Assembly (NCBI GenBank): GCA_040357565.1
Contig: JBDODJ010000031.1
Length of the DNA stretch: 64,000 nt
DNA from: Cercozoa sp. M6MM
Lineage: Eukaryota; Endomyxa: Ascetosporea
Strand: one strand, 5' to 3'
The first letter of the stretch is position 1, and each line of letters starts with the position of its first letter. Shown here piece by piece: positions 1 through 10,781 of this stretch. The notes under the pieces are model-generated. The model had not been told where the DNA came from. It was given only the letters and a program-made list of their open reading frames with translations, and did not search any database. The translations under genes were made by a program, and so were the position numbers.

Positions 1-1879
1 CCAACTGAGGAAGCCACGAAGTGTGAGCCGCCTTCATCACTGATATGCACTGTAATCAGGACGAAGGCAGCAAACGTTAAAGCTGTCGTGAGGATTGCAA
101 ATAGTCGGTGGTAGCGAAACCAGCGCGTGCTCGGCGTCGCCATGCGCGCAATCTCCCGAATCATCGACAACTGGTCTGCAGCTCCGCCGCTTTGTTTCAG
201 TTCAAGCGAGCGCTGCAGCGTCGCACCTCTGGAACACAATCGAATATTCAGTTTATACAAAAACTGAAGTGTATCTGGTGTACTGCTCGCGACTGCGCGT
301 GTAGGCTTGATTCATGTCGTGAATCTTCAGATAGCGTGCCGACATGACAGCGAGTGGTGCGCAAACCAACCATGCCAGCGTCATCAGCACTCCGTGTGCG
401 TATACGAGTGGTGGCACTCCGCCGACCGTGATGTTGTTGCCGCTGGTGAAGTCCACTTTTATCGCACCTATGTGCAAAGGCGTAATTTTACACGTGCCCG
501 GCTTCACTTGTAACCATTCAATGACTGCTTCCTACCTCGACTTTGATGCTGCTGCAGCTGCCAATCATCGGACAGAGTCTGCGAATGAGTAGCCCACACC
601 ACCGAAGTTGTCCTCCCGAAGCCGTACTCGATCCCTGTCTCGGATAGAGGCACCGAAAACAACACAAAGTGCTCACCATTGTCGCTTCCGGTGAGCACAC
701 TTTTCACCGTCGTGTCCTAAACCGGATGACGTTAAACAAATCTAACTGGCTTGGAAGAATCTTTTCAGGTTACCGAAATATGCGTGACCCCAGAAACGGA
801 CTTGGCCGTCATGCTTACCGTGGCTAGGGCATCACTTGAAACCTGTGAGCTGGTGCTGCCAATGCGTGCAACGTACGCATTGCCGAGCATTCTTTCTCGG
901 TTGAAGCCCAACGCCACGTAGCCCTGCGAGAGTGTACTCGAAGCGAGCTGCACAGTCAGTACGCGCTGGCTGCTGTCCTGCTTATCGGCGTCGAATCTCC
1001 ACCTGCAGAAATCGGCACGTATCCGCAACAAGTGATTGCGAGAGTCAGTGACACTAATAAATTCTACCGCATGATGGCGTCAGTTCCAAGCGCCACTCCG
1101 AATGGAAACGCGTCGGTTCCCAGAGCTGTCGCGGCGCCACTGGACGTCTCATTGTTGCCAGTGAGGATGTCGACATTGATTACACCTCGCGCAGTATGCA
1201 TGTTGAGAGCATCGTACGAAAACAACTCGTTACTTGACCTGGCCCAGATCGCTGTAGCTTTCGACAGCATTTGTGACACACTCGACTGAGTCGTTGGCAT
1301 ATGCCATTCGGCCAGAATATCGCCACTTCCAACGTCAATCTCGATCTTTGGTAGCTGTTCAACAGGTCAAGTAAATGTTGACATGCAAACAAGGCAATTT
1401 GCCAAAAACTAACCTTCAGCCAGCTGCCACTGGCAGCGTCACCTGCCGTCGCGACCTTTTTAACCCCCGAAACCGTCTTTGACTCGATCTGAAACTCCGC
1501 CTGCGCGTCATTTTCACGATACCCTACCGATAGTATAGTGCAGTCGCAATGAAGAGTGCAAATACGAGATCTGCGACGTCGGGGTCACCGCGGTCAATGC
1601 GCAGCGCAATCACCCGTGCTCCTACCATCGCACTGGTTCCAAAACCAATGGCAATCCAGCCTCTGCGGTAACACCAAACAACTATAATTGGGCACTTGGT
1701 AGCAAAGCTGTTGATTACGTGGGCTGATCCGTTCGCAACTGGAAGTGCACGAAATCTTGTCGTCTTTTCCATAGCAAAAACGCTCCATCTGCCATCTTCC
1801 GGAGGTGTTCAAAATCGTCCAACGTCGTGTCTGCGAGAGCGCACGCCACGAATGCGAGTAGCGCGAGAAGTCGCAACAT
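1..1879 (-). CDS. DOMON / cytochrome b561 membrane reductase-like protein (3' end beyond window)
   Basis: The ATG at 1879 opens a hydrophobic signal peptide (MLRLLALLAFVACALA). A first DOMON-like domain follows, with GWIAIGFGTSAM after an intron is removed near 1.68-1.74 kb. A second DOMON-like domain lies at about 765-1300 (YVALGFNRERM). At about 250-510 there is a b561-type helix, AHGVLMTLAWLVCAPLAVM, running into SARYLK. At 1-170 a further helix follows WFRYHRLFAILTTALTFAAF. The His residues in these helices fit haem-ligand positions of b561 domains. The remaining helices and the stop are off the left edge. Family members (FRRS1-like, plant CYB561/DOMON) move electrons across membranes, often for ferric reduction or ascorbate cycling; the substrate here is unknown. 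Exon borders are approximate. Confidence 0.72.
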
Positions 1880-2474
1880 CAACTATATAAACTTATATCG
1901 CACTGTCTGCGCGGCCGGAAACTATTCTACGTGTTAGAAAAGCCTTTAGGCTTCTCTTTGGAACGCAACACATTTTTCCATACACGCGCCGAAACGCTGC
2001 TGTCGGCAAAGGAAACGCTTCATTCGGCGAGGAACTGCTTTCACCATAAATATGCGGGGCGTTTCGTTCTTCGCGTTTTTCCACGAATTGCGAGCCATTC
2101 ACTCTACGTACCGCGACGAGCTTGCAATTCCCAGTGCAGCGACAGAAAACATAGCACGGGAAGGCGTCGTGGGCTCTTTCCTCAGTTTCCTTGCGTTGGC
2201 GGACCTGCGCTGATTCTTTGCCCTTGGGTGTCTGGCATATTTAGGTAGTTACTGTACTCACGTCCCCTTCCTTCCCCTGGGATGGTTTTAGTTAACTTTT
2301 CGACGCTGTCACGGTGTCCCACTTGTACTGTACTAGTTCCATTCGCCTAATAGCAACGAGCTGAAGCTCATCGCCTCAAAGCTCGTCGTCTGGCAGTACG
2401 AAAACCTCGAGCGCTAGTTTGTCATGCTGTATCACACAACTTGGATTGTGCACTGAAAAGCATCACAATTCACA
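1880..2474. other. Intergenic region between two minus-strand genes
   Basis: This holds the upstream region of the DOMON/b561 gene and the downstream region of the CABLES-like gene. A short plus-strand ORF lies at 2052-2213 (listed separately). I see no RNA gene, repeat or convincing regulatory motif. Confidence 0.5.
2052..2213 (+). CDS. Possible small protein, 53 residues
   Basis: ATG at 2052 opens a short ORF starting MRGVSFFAFFHELRAIH and ending FLALADLR-stop. It is slightly hydrophobic at both ends and has mixed charge in the middle. I recognise no family. It lies between two minus-strand genes and could be a small gene, a first exon or chance. Only its composition supports it. Confidence 0.2.
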   Translation: MRGVSFFAFFHELRAIHSTYRDELAIPSAATENIAREGVVGSFLSFLALADLR

Positions 2475-4614
2475 TTAAGACATTAAGCATACCGGGTCAG
2501 CTTCATCTCCAAGGTCGTGTAGCATGCGAAGGCAGTGTGCAGTGACTATGTCAGCCTGTGTGCCCAAACTAGTCAACCGCACGTGCAATGTTGATTCAGT
2601 ATGGGCGGAGCAAGGTACAGGCACATCGAAACGAAACTGCAGCGCCAAAGCAACGCGCAGTTCACACCGCAAAATACTCTTTTTGTCCGTGTGAAATCTG
2701 TACGAAAAGAGTGCTCAAATCAGGTGACATTAGTTTACATTGAGAAAAAAGACAGGACACGTCTCAAATAGGCGTCGAAAAAGCGTTGGAAGCTTCGCCA
2801 GCAAGGTCAGCAGCGGTTCATTGAACTTAGCCGCCAACAGAATGCACTGCACGGAACAAAAGGGGAATACAAGTAGTCAAAACAAGTGTGAGTGCTGATA
2901 CCACAGCAAAGACGAGTCGCAAATTGTCGCCGTCGACCAGACGTTGCAGGATCAAAAGGTCCTGTATCGAATCGAGGAACACACACACACACACACACAT
3001 ACACACACACACATACACACAAGCATACACACAGTAGATACGAGGTAGGTGGTGGCAAAAGCGATGGTGCTCAACTCGAGCAGGAAGGACGACGAGGACA
3101 TATCGATATCGCCAGCGACACTGGTACCGTGATTGGCGACGTGAGTACCTCTGTCGGCACCACCATCGGTGTCATGCACGAGACTGCTGACACTGCCACT
3201 GACGGTGTTGCCACCAGCGACACTGACAACATTGACTGCAGTGGTGTCGGTGTGCATGTGCGGTATGTTGCTGCCTGTGCTGACGTGTCCGTAGGCCACT
3301 TGTACTACACGTGGTCAGTCACAAGAACCAAGTCATTCCAACATCGTCAAAACGGTACAGATAGCGAGTCGTTTCAGCTTTCGAATGTCTGTCAGAGACT
3401 ATGCAGTTATACACACATGCTCGTACAACATAATGACTCAAGATACTCAAATCTCAAGTACAAGAGACGGCGGCATCGCAGATGCAAAGGCCGTTCTCCA
3501 CTGCGTGCACACACCTTCCTCATCGCCAGTGCACATTACACAAAGAAGATACGTGTCGCACCTGCTCATCGATGGAAGCACGCACTTCTTCCGTGCGGAT
3601 GTAAGAGATGGCACTGCTGATGACGAAAGGTGACGGCGACATCACCACTCGGTGTCGGCTGTCATGTTTGTACATAAAAGGACGAGAAACATGAACATAG
3701 TAGAGTTGAGGTACCCCAGCGCGAACTGTAGTCTCGGGTCGTCGACAGTGTCAGCAGCGTATGTGTGCCGCACCCCTTCCTGCGCGTATGAGTTCACTGA
3801 TAGACCCAAACTACATCTACATATGTATGCCAGAGCACCTTTTCAAAAAACAGAACTGAGCCGTGTGGTCGCAATAACTCACCGAAACTGCCGTCTTCTG
3901 CCACTGCAACCCATACACACACTCCTTTAGAAAAGGTGTACAATTTGCTCCTAGAAGGGCAACATTACGCTGAGTTTCGATGTGTGCGGGTTGACAAAAG
4001 TGCTTCCACGGTTTCGGTGTCTGCTGGTAGATTACATATCATGCATAGTACACATGCGTCTCTTTAGTCAGGTAGAAATACCGTGGCCTGTGACATGACG
4101 GAGATGCGGCCGTAGGGCACCCACTTTCCTCCTGTACCAAATACACATACACACACGCACACATACACACACGCAAACATACACACACCCACACACACAC
4201 ACACACACACATACACACACACACACACACATAGACACACAGGTGACTCGAGAGCGAGTGGTACGCGACGATGTGCAGAGCAGGAAGGCTTCGTTGGCGA
4301 GTGAACCGGCGTGCTGCGAAATCGGTAGCATCCCGCGCGTCGTTTCTTGCCTGCACGCATGAACATGTGTTGTATATTTGGTGCGTGGTCCAAGGCAGGT
4401 CAGTACATTCAAAGACAGTTGTACCGCGAGGCAGCGATTTGCGATTTGTGACGTCGCCACTCTGGTTCGTGCGAGCATAACGGTACAGACATAGCAAAGG
4501 ATACATATGTATGCTCTCGCTTGTACCTTCCTGGCCTTCTCGATACACGCCGTAGATATCGGCGCGTGATCTGCGAGTCGCAGGCATGCAGCGCGACCTC
4601 ATGCAACAAAACAA
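2475..4614 (-). CDS. CABLES-like cyclin-fold protein
   Basis: Joining minus-strand exons gives a series that fits CABLES1/2, adaptors linking CDKs and Abl kinases. In order: YGRISVMSQATVFLP (near 4.1 kb); VDDPRLQFAL then RHRVVMSPSPF (about 3.7 kb); SYIRTEEVRASIDEQ (about 3.57 kb); LTDIRKLKRLAI (about 3.37 kb); LELSTIAFATTYL (about 3.05 kb); then CILLAAKFNEPLLTLLAKL and LRCELRVALALQFRFDVP. The last two match the conserved cyclin-box helices, and the protein stops at 2475. Introns include (TG)n tracts at about 2979-3030 and 4141-4232. The 5' limit is uncertain: the ATG at 4614 is the most upstream candidate, and the N-terminal exons are not phased. Confidence 0.62.
2979..3030. repeat. (CA)n microsatellite in an intron
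   Basis: An imperfect CA tract with CATACA interruptions. It lies in an intron of the minus-strand CABLES-like gene, so it reads (TG)n in the transcript. Confidence 0.9.
4141..4232. repeat. (CA)n microsatellite, interrupted
   Basis: A CA-rich tract with repeated ATACAC and GCACAC interruptions inside the 5' part of the CABLES-like gene. In sense orientation it is GT-rich and sits directly after a candidate 5' splice site. Confidence 0.9.
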
Positions 4615-5184
4615 AACAAAAACATACTTGGGGCTCGCTTCGCGTCGATGTGCAAAACTGCCGAGATTGTGTCTTTCATCGTACTACATCATGCACTCAC
4701 ATGTAAGGATGCACTGCGCAAGTCGCGCACGACAGCGACAGATCGATACCATACGCCGCACTTCTTCTGCAGGTGGATCCTCTTTTCGAGAGTCATACCT
4801 GAGTGTCTGCGTACAAGAGCGAATATGGCAACTGGTCACACAATTCAAAGCGAAATACACTTTTCGCTCACCAAAAGAAAAGTCTCAGCGGCGTTCAAAG
4901 CCTCAGGCGAAAGTTCAGCGAATGAACGCTCTTCCTCTTCCATTGTGAGTCCGATAAAGTCGCTCACGCAAGTGCAGACACAGCTAAACCACCACAACTT
5001 CTATCGACTCAAAAGAAATCCGAAGCCAAAAACAAAAACGCTGCAAAATATCGCATCGATTGTGATTTTAGTGCGCCCCATGGTAAAAATATCGGTGTGA
5101 ATGCGGTTAACAGGCTTTTTGTGCTGTTTGATTTCGTGCGCTTTTCTTTTGAACAATGTTTGGTTTTCTTCCTTGCGTCCACAA
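4615..5184. other. Region without a confident gene
   Basis: This lies between the divergent CABLES-like and E2-like genes. A plus-strand open frame ending at 5100 contains a Lys/Ser-rich stretch (SLTKRKVSAAFKASGESS). It may be a first exon or chance. I cannot link it to a family. Confidence 0.4.
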
Positions 5185-6087
5185 ATGATGCAGCAGATGC
5201 AAGAAGACGAGGACGAAGAAGCACCACCGCCGACAGTGTTGGACCTACTGCAGCGAAGTCGACAGCAGCGCCTCGAACGCGCTCATTCAAGTCAGTCTGG
5301 CAACGTACTGTGCCCTCCCTCTCCTCAACAGATCCTTCTGGATCGTCCGTGCGTGTGTAGGTGCATTCGAGTCGAACACGGACAAGAGCACAGGTACGAG
5401 TGCAACGTGACTTGCAAGAACTCACGTCGATGCGCACGGCTGTGGAAGGGACGTCAACACTCGTCACTCTACCTGACTCGGATGTAGCTGATCACTACCT
5501 GGTTCTTCCGTGTCTCTCTTGTATGTTGACGTCTTGCAGAATAACCTGCGCATCCACCTCGAAGTACGGCCGTCGCGCGGATTTTTTGCCGGATTCGGTC
5601 TACACTTTGAGGTATCCGACTGTGTACGACACAGCTGCCTCCCTTTGTGGTGTACTGCGTGTCATTTGGGGCAGATCGAGTGCTCGGAAAGGTACCCGTT
5701 CACTGCGCCGCAAGTGCGCTCACTCGCGAAAGTGTTCCACCCAAACATTCGCCTGCAGGACGGCGTCGTTCTTTTGCCGCTTCTCAACGAATGGGCCCCA
5801 ACACTTGTACGGTGAACATACCGAGTGCACACCTGTGTGTGTGCAAATGCAGATACATGTGGACATGTGCAGTCGTTGAATTTCGTCGTTTACTCGCTTC
5901 AGTTGATGCTGTGTGATCCTGCACGCGATGAGCACTGCGGTACATTCGCATACTCTGAATATTCTGCATGGATGTATGGTATTTAGTCGGAAACGAAACA
6001 GCAGCGTACCTGTACCAAAGCGACCGCGAGCAGTATGCACGAGCGGTGCTTCAGTTCTTTTTTGCCTTCTCCTTACATATTCATTAG
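5185..6087 (+). CDS. E2 (UBE2F/UBE2M-like) fold protein lacking the catalytic cysteine
   Basis: The ATG at 5185 starts an acidic, Gln-rich N-terminus (MMQQMQEDEDEEAPPPTVLD). Spliced exons then follow the E2 fold: VRVQRDLQELTSM (helix 1), NNLRIHLEVRPSRGFFAG and FGLHFEVS (strands), YPFTAPQV, VFHPNIRLQDG, NEWAPTL, SLNFVVYSLQLMLCDPARDE and ETAAYLYQSDREQYARAVLQ (C-terminal helix). NEDD8 E2s have a Gly-x-x-Cys-Leu step after HPNI; here it reads G-V-V-L-L-P-L-L, so the active-site Cys is Leu. The protein may therefore act as a UEV-type binding partner, not a conjugating enzyme. An alternative upstream ATG at 5101 would add a hydrophobic leader. The last exon end (TAG at 6085-6087) is provisional. 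Confidence 0.7.
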
Positions 6088-6107
6088 CATACAGGTGGAA
6101 CATGCCT

Positions 6108-6800
6108 CACGAGGAGGCGAATTCAATGGAGTGGTTTACTCTGATCTGTAACTCAACTGCAATACTCTTTGCTACTGTCATCAAAAATGCCCTTGCCATC
6201 GCAGGAGACGACAGACACCGACAAGGAGGAAACGGAGAATTAATGTGTGTTTGTACCGACTTTTTAGTGTGCGTGATTTGTCTATGTGTATTCTTGTGCA
6301 TGCAGGAGGAAGAAGCGATAGCTATGGACTTTTCGAATCTGCGCATAGACACGCCACGCGCCAAGAGACGGCGCAAAGGTACCCCGATTCCGAAGTCCAG
6401 ACATAGCAGTGTCGATACCGAAGTGTGTATGTGTGCACAGCAGTAACAAGAGACGCGTTGGCACTCGAAAATCAACTGGTCACGTGGAGTCTTCCTGTAC
6501 ATCACAGCCTGTCATGATATATACACTCTGCAATACGTGCAACTGTCTCAGGAGGGAGCATTTCAGACACCTAGCTTGCAAGCACAAGTACCAGAGCCAA
6601 TTGCGAGTTTTGTGTTTTTCGCGCAACCATGAGCACGAGCAGGTGTCGGCACCGACTTCACGTGGCAATACCTCTCCGAGCCATAGTGCACGGACCAACG
6701 AGTCAGCAGCCGTGTCTCTTTCAATGCCTGCGCATCAACGCAGGCGAAGTGAGGGAGCCTGGCCACAGAGACACCGCAACGCCTTCAGTTCAACCTACAG
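6108..6800 (+). CDS. Unresolved charged, probably disordered coding segments
   Basis: Several candidate exons follow the E2-like gene: MPHEEANSMEW (near 6112), ETTDTDKEETEN (near 6206), and EEEAIAMDFSNLRIDTPRAK (near 6305) continuing into RRRKG. The last looks like a phosphorylation site (TPR) beside a nuclear-localisation cluster. A further candidate reads EGAFQTPSLQAQVPEPIA (near 6555). Phases do not join cleanly, so neither start nor stop is fixed. It could be a separate small nuclear protein or extra exons of the E2-like gene. I recognise no family. Confidence 0.3.
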
Positions 6801-6825
6801 TTAACAGTCCGATTTTGTACCAACT

Positions 6826-6900
6826 CTGTAGTTTCCCTGTCTCGGTCCTGGGGTGGGCCACAAGCGCATGGCCATAGCCCAGCGCCCACTTAGGGTAGGT
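6826..6900. repeat. Dispersed repeat, copy A
   Basis: The segment containing GGTCCTGGGGTGGG, CACAAGCG and CGCCCACTTAGG recurs in diverged form near 35286-35350, with a partial copy at 35215-35265. It lies in a stretch with no gene (6800-7100). Confidence 0.6.
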
Positions 6901-7107
6901 TGAACTATCGTTTTAGAGCCCGAGAGGTCTTGACCAGCGGCTTTAAATTCTGCGACTCGGGAGAACTGAGCTCACGGTCAGTGACATAAGACAAGACATG
7001 ATAGTCACTTATTTGGTACAAAAGTGAACAAATTTGACGTGTTCGCTAGCATCTGACAGCCCTTAATTTTATATGTGATTGGAATAACCAAACATACAAC
7101 TCGAGTG

Positions 7108-7445
7108 ATGGCGTGCGGGAACGACTTAGAACTTGAGCTTCGAGAAGAGGAAGGCAGTCGGGGCCGTCTGCTCCTTCTCGAGGTAACTGCGCACGCAACA
7201 GACACGTTAGTCGACTTGCTTGCCGCACTGAATGGATCTCGCTTCCAGTCGAGACATTCGCGAGCTGAAGAACAGCTCGCCGATGTCTTGCGGACGAGCC
7301 CACCAACCACCGAAATGGAAGGCAGGACACGACCGCAGCTCAGCGCGGTGCCGCTCCAAAACGGAGCCGACACAACCAAACGCCTCTGCCGGTTTGTGCT
7401 GGACGGGTCGCCCCTTACGATGGAGATCGTGCAAGCCACAAGCAA
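7108..7445 (+). CDS. Possible hypothetical protein, 3' end unclear
   Basis: ATG at 7108 opens a frame with a protein-like composition (MACGNDLELELREEEGSRGR then LLLLEVTAHATDTLVDLLAA). The frame stays open past 7445, but beyond that it is the antisense of eL27, so a real gene would have to stop or splice near here. No family is recognised. A minus-strand frame over the same bases is Ser/Arg-rich and looks less like protein. Confidence 0.3.
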
Positions 7446-7974
7446 TCACAAGGCAAAAGCGAAAAAAACGCGCCAAGTGAGCAGACACAAGAGCAAAATA
7501 AATCCGCTGTACCGCGTCTTCATCGTCTTGCGCAGCGTCTTCTTGACCTCGGCCTTCTTGTCAGCATCCTTGATGGCGGCGGCCGTCACCAGGTCCTTAA
7601 GCTGGAGGTCAGCGTTCGGGATCGTGAAGCGCGTCGGCATGACGTGCTGCAGGTTCACGAACTTGACGAACGACTTGATCTGCGACTTGCGCAGGATCTG
7701 CTTTTTCGACATCGACTTGGTGACCTTCAGCGGGGCGCGCTCAACACCGGCCACGATGACGTGCGGGAACGGGCGGGCCTTGCTGCCGTTGTTGACCTTG
7801 ACGATCACGGCCTTCTTACCGGCGAAACGGCCAGCAAGCAGCACAACCACACGGCCGGGCTTGATGCTGCGCGCAAAGACAATATATCATCAAGCGAAAA
7901 ATACGAACAGCGCCCCAAAAAAGCACTTATAAGTGCGCAACAACTTACAACTTCTTGCTCTCGTTCTTGGACAT
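7446..7974 (-). CDS. RPL27: 60S ribosomal protein eL27
   Basis: Exon 1 is MSKNESKK (ATG at 7974), followed by an intron with a canonical GTAAGT donor. Exon 2 reads IKPGRVVVLLAGRFAGKKAV, with MPTRF and IKSFVKFVNLQHV further on, all typical of eL27, a component of the large ribosomal subunit. The family normally ends in a GKNxWFFxKLRF tail. That tail is not visible. After KTRY the frame runs into a hydrophobic stretch to 7446, while a GTAC donor lies at 7512-7509. Either a terminal exon is hidden downstream or the end has diverged. Codon use is GC-rich at third positions, as expected for a highly expressed gene. Confidence 0.88.
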
Positions 7975-8161
7975 CTCGAGTGTGTTGTAGGGTTCCCAAA
8001 AAAAAACAGGATTCGCTGCTTAGTATTTTTGGCACAGGCGCTCCGGTCTGTTTCTCCCTGGGCTCAATTATTTTTGCCCGGGCAGAGCCCGAAGTGCGAG
8101 CAGTCCAGAGTCCTGTCCAGTGGTGTCTAGTGTTTCTTTGGCACTCTAATTGGCGCGATCG

Positions 8162-10781
8162 ATGGAGGAAAGCTATCAGGGTGACCCACAGCAGCCGTAT
8201 AATGTCAGTAGGTATGTTGTGGCATTTCGGAATGCATCGAGTTTTAATTTTAAGTGGTCATCGTTTTTTTTTTTTTTTTGCACAAAGCGATGAGGGTGAC
8301 GACATCGCTTTCGATGATGTGGGTGTAGCCTCGCTCCCCGGAAGTGTCGCCAATGTTGTTAAGGTATTGGCCCTCCCTTTCTTTACTTTTACCCGCTTGA
8401 CCCCCTTATCCCCACCCCCACCCCCACCCCCTTCTAACCCCCCCCCCTACCCCCTAGAACGTCATAGGCAGCGGAATCCTGTCGCTTCCGTTCGCTTTTA
8501 GACTGGCCGGTGCCCTCTTTCTGAGTTTGGTATGATGCATATGCCTGGTGCGTCACGTGCAATCTCGAGTTTAGGTTTGTGGCCGGGTTTGCTGCTGTTC
8601 CTTCTGTGCTGGGTGCTCTCGATCGCGACCTACCTAATACTCGCCAAGTGTGCACAGGAGGCTGCTGTATTGTTTTCTGTCCTGTCCTGGCTATGTAAGG
8701 TGTGTGGCAGGTGCGCGGAAAATCTGTGCATATGCGTTTAATACGCAGGAAAGGAGCGCCGCCAAGGGCGTTGCCTTTAGCTACAGCTACAAGGACGTGA
8801 TGGCAGCAGCAAAAGGTCCGCGCTGGGCAATTGCTGTCGATTACACAATTTCTATCCTCAGCATCATTTCATGCACGAGCTATATCGTGCTAATTGGCGA
8901 CTACGGTGCCGCCATGAACCTCGTATTTTCTGGCATTCACTCACGTCCTGGCAAGTGTAGTACCATGAATAGGTGTGTTCGCCGGACACACTGTGTACCA
9001 ACCGTGCCGTACAGCAACTGGTGGTGGCCGTTGGCATCCTGCTGCCACTGTGTTTGCTGCGTGACCTGTCACCTCTGTACCACCCTTCTTGATGCTGGCA
9101 CACATTGTGGTATTTCAGAATGAACACTTTAGGAAGTACATGAGTGTCGTTGGACTGCTTGCTGTTGTGTAACGTGCTGCTTTGCGATGTAACTACTCGC
9201 GATGTTGCTCTTGCATGTGTTGGCAGGTACACGGCCGTCTTTGTTGTTGTCACCGACGACACCGGTGATTCGGTTCCTGGTATGCGTGCTCGTTTTGGTT
9301 TCAATGAGGCATCCAAGCAGCAAAGCATGGGTACGTAGAGGATAGGAAGCTAGACTGGTGGAATTTTGACGTGCAACTGTTCGAAAGTGTCTCTCTCCTG
9401 AACGGTATACATCTCGCATCTTACCTTAGCCGTACCCCTCGCCTTCTCCCACTGTTTTAACCTCGCAGCCACATTTTCGAGTCACTACAATGCACCGCGC
9501 TTCTACGCCGAACTCAAGAATCGATCGGTATGTTGCTAGTTGAATGTGCGTCTGTCTGTAGCTATTGGTTGGTGTGCCTGTGTAGATTAAGAGGTTTCGC
9601 GCACTGACAGTGTCGGCGTATGGACTTGTCGCTGTCCTCTCTGGCGTCGGTACGTTGTTAGGCTTTCTGCTTTTGTGCGGTTCATTTTTATGGGATCGTA
9701 GTGGGCGTTGGTGCTTATGCAACGTTCGGTCGGGCCACGAAAGGCAATATCTTGGTACCTTTCTTTTTGTTGTTGTGTATGAGCCTGTGATTAAGTACGA
9801 ATGTGGTGGCTGTAGCTGAGCTACTCGGAGGACAATGTCGGCGCCGTTGTTGCGCGACTTGCCACTCTAGTTGTATGCTCATCTTCTTTTCAGTTTCCGC
9901 ACTACCTTCCTTCCTTCCTTCCTTCCTTCCTTCCTTCCTTCGTTCCTTTATTTCTTCCTTCTTTTTTCCCTACCTTCTTTCCTCCTTTCCTCCTTTTCTT
10001 CATTCCGTCCTTTCTTCCTATCTACACCTATTTATCTCCCTCCCTCTACGCGGGTTCGTCTACAATCACGCTGTCGTTTAGTAGTCAATCATGGGTACGT
10101 TCGCACTCGTGTTCAATGCGGGCCGAGTCGCCACCAGCAACCTTCTCGTGCGACTGCTCAATCGCATCGACAGAAGAGACGATAGCGCTATCAACAGCAG
10201 TGTCAGCAGTGATGACACCAGACTCCTGGTGGAGGATGGCAACTCTGTCGGTAGGATTGCTTTGTGCATGTCTCAGTCTGTGCAGTAATTGGTGTTTTGC
10301 AGGTGCCCCTCCCAGAGACGATTTGACGAAGTCGCAGCGCTACGCTCTCACTATGTTTATGTTGATCTGCGTCACGACTGCAGGTACTAGAGGATCCAGT
10401 TGGCATGTGCGTCTCTATTTGATTGTTGTGGAAACAGGAGTACTGGCTGATGACGTGTCCACAGTGAATGCCATCAAGGGCGCTCTCACCAACTCCCCTG
10501 GTACCGTCGTTCCCTTGATTTTTCTATCGGTTGTGCTACGCATGCGACGTTTTGTTTGTGCAGTTACATACATCTTTCCGGGCATGATCTGGCTGTCACT
10601 CGGCGACTCGCAACATCGGTGGATGCATCGCTTCGCCTACTTTCTCATCGTTTTCGGAGTGGTTTGTTTGTGATTTTGATATGGATGCATGCTCGTGGTT
10701 GTTTTATGCTTTGCTTTCTTATAGTTCACATCAATTGTCAGTCTGTCGGTCACATTGGTCAAACTGGGCAAGACGAACTGA
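8162..10781 (+). CDS. Amino-acid permease, AAAP / SLC38 type
   Basis: The start MEESYQGDPQQPYNV (ATG 8162) leads into a cytosolic acidic segment and then NVIGSGILSLPFAFRLAG, the signature first helix of the amino acid/auxin permease family. Further helices appear in later exons: WPGLLLFLLCWVLSIATYLI, a helix with ISILSIISCTSYIVLIGDY, LTVSAYGLVAVLSGVGTLLG, LTKSQRYALTMFMLICV, VVPLIFLS, YIFPGMIWLSLGD and FAYFLIVFGV. The last exon ends VSLSVTLVKLGKTN-stop at 10781. Such proteins carry neutral amino acids with H+ or Na+ at the plasma or vacuolar membrane; the substrate cannot be read here. One intron contains a (TTCC)n tract and another a long C-rich tract. Exon borders are approximate. Confidence 0.78.
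8409..8458. repeat. C-rich intron tract
   Basis: Runs of C separated by A or TA in the second intron of the permease gene, directly before the CCTAG acceptor. The opposite strand has several G runs and could form a G-quadruplex. Confidence 0.75.
9904..9950. repeat. (TTCC)n tetranucleotide tract
   Basis: About ten TTCC repeats followed by decayed pyrimidine repeats to about 10030, inside a permease intron. It could act as an extended polypyrimidine tract. Confidence 0.85.

Noticed and set aside
6880-7000. tRNA gene candidate in the gene-free stretch
   Set aside because: No A or B box and no cloverleaf; the sequence belongs partly to the dispersed repeat.
7446-7932. Plus-strand extension of the 7108 frame through the eL27 gene
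   Set aside because: It is exactly antisense to well-conserved eL27 codons; its openness follows from GC-rich codon use.
9803-10185. Phe/Ser/Leu-rich hydrophobic ORFs resembling membrane proteins
   Set aside because: Produced by the (TTCC)n intron tract in the permease gene.
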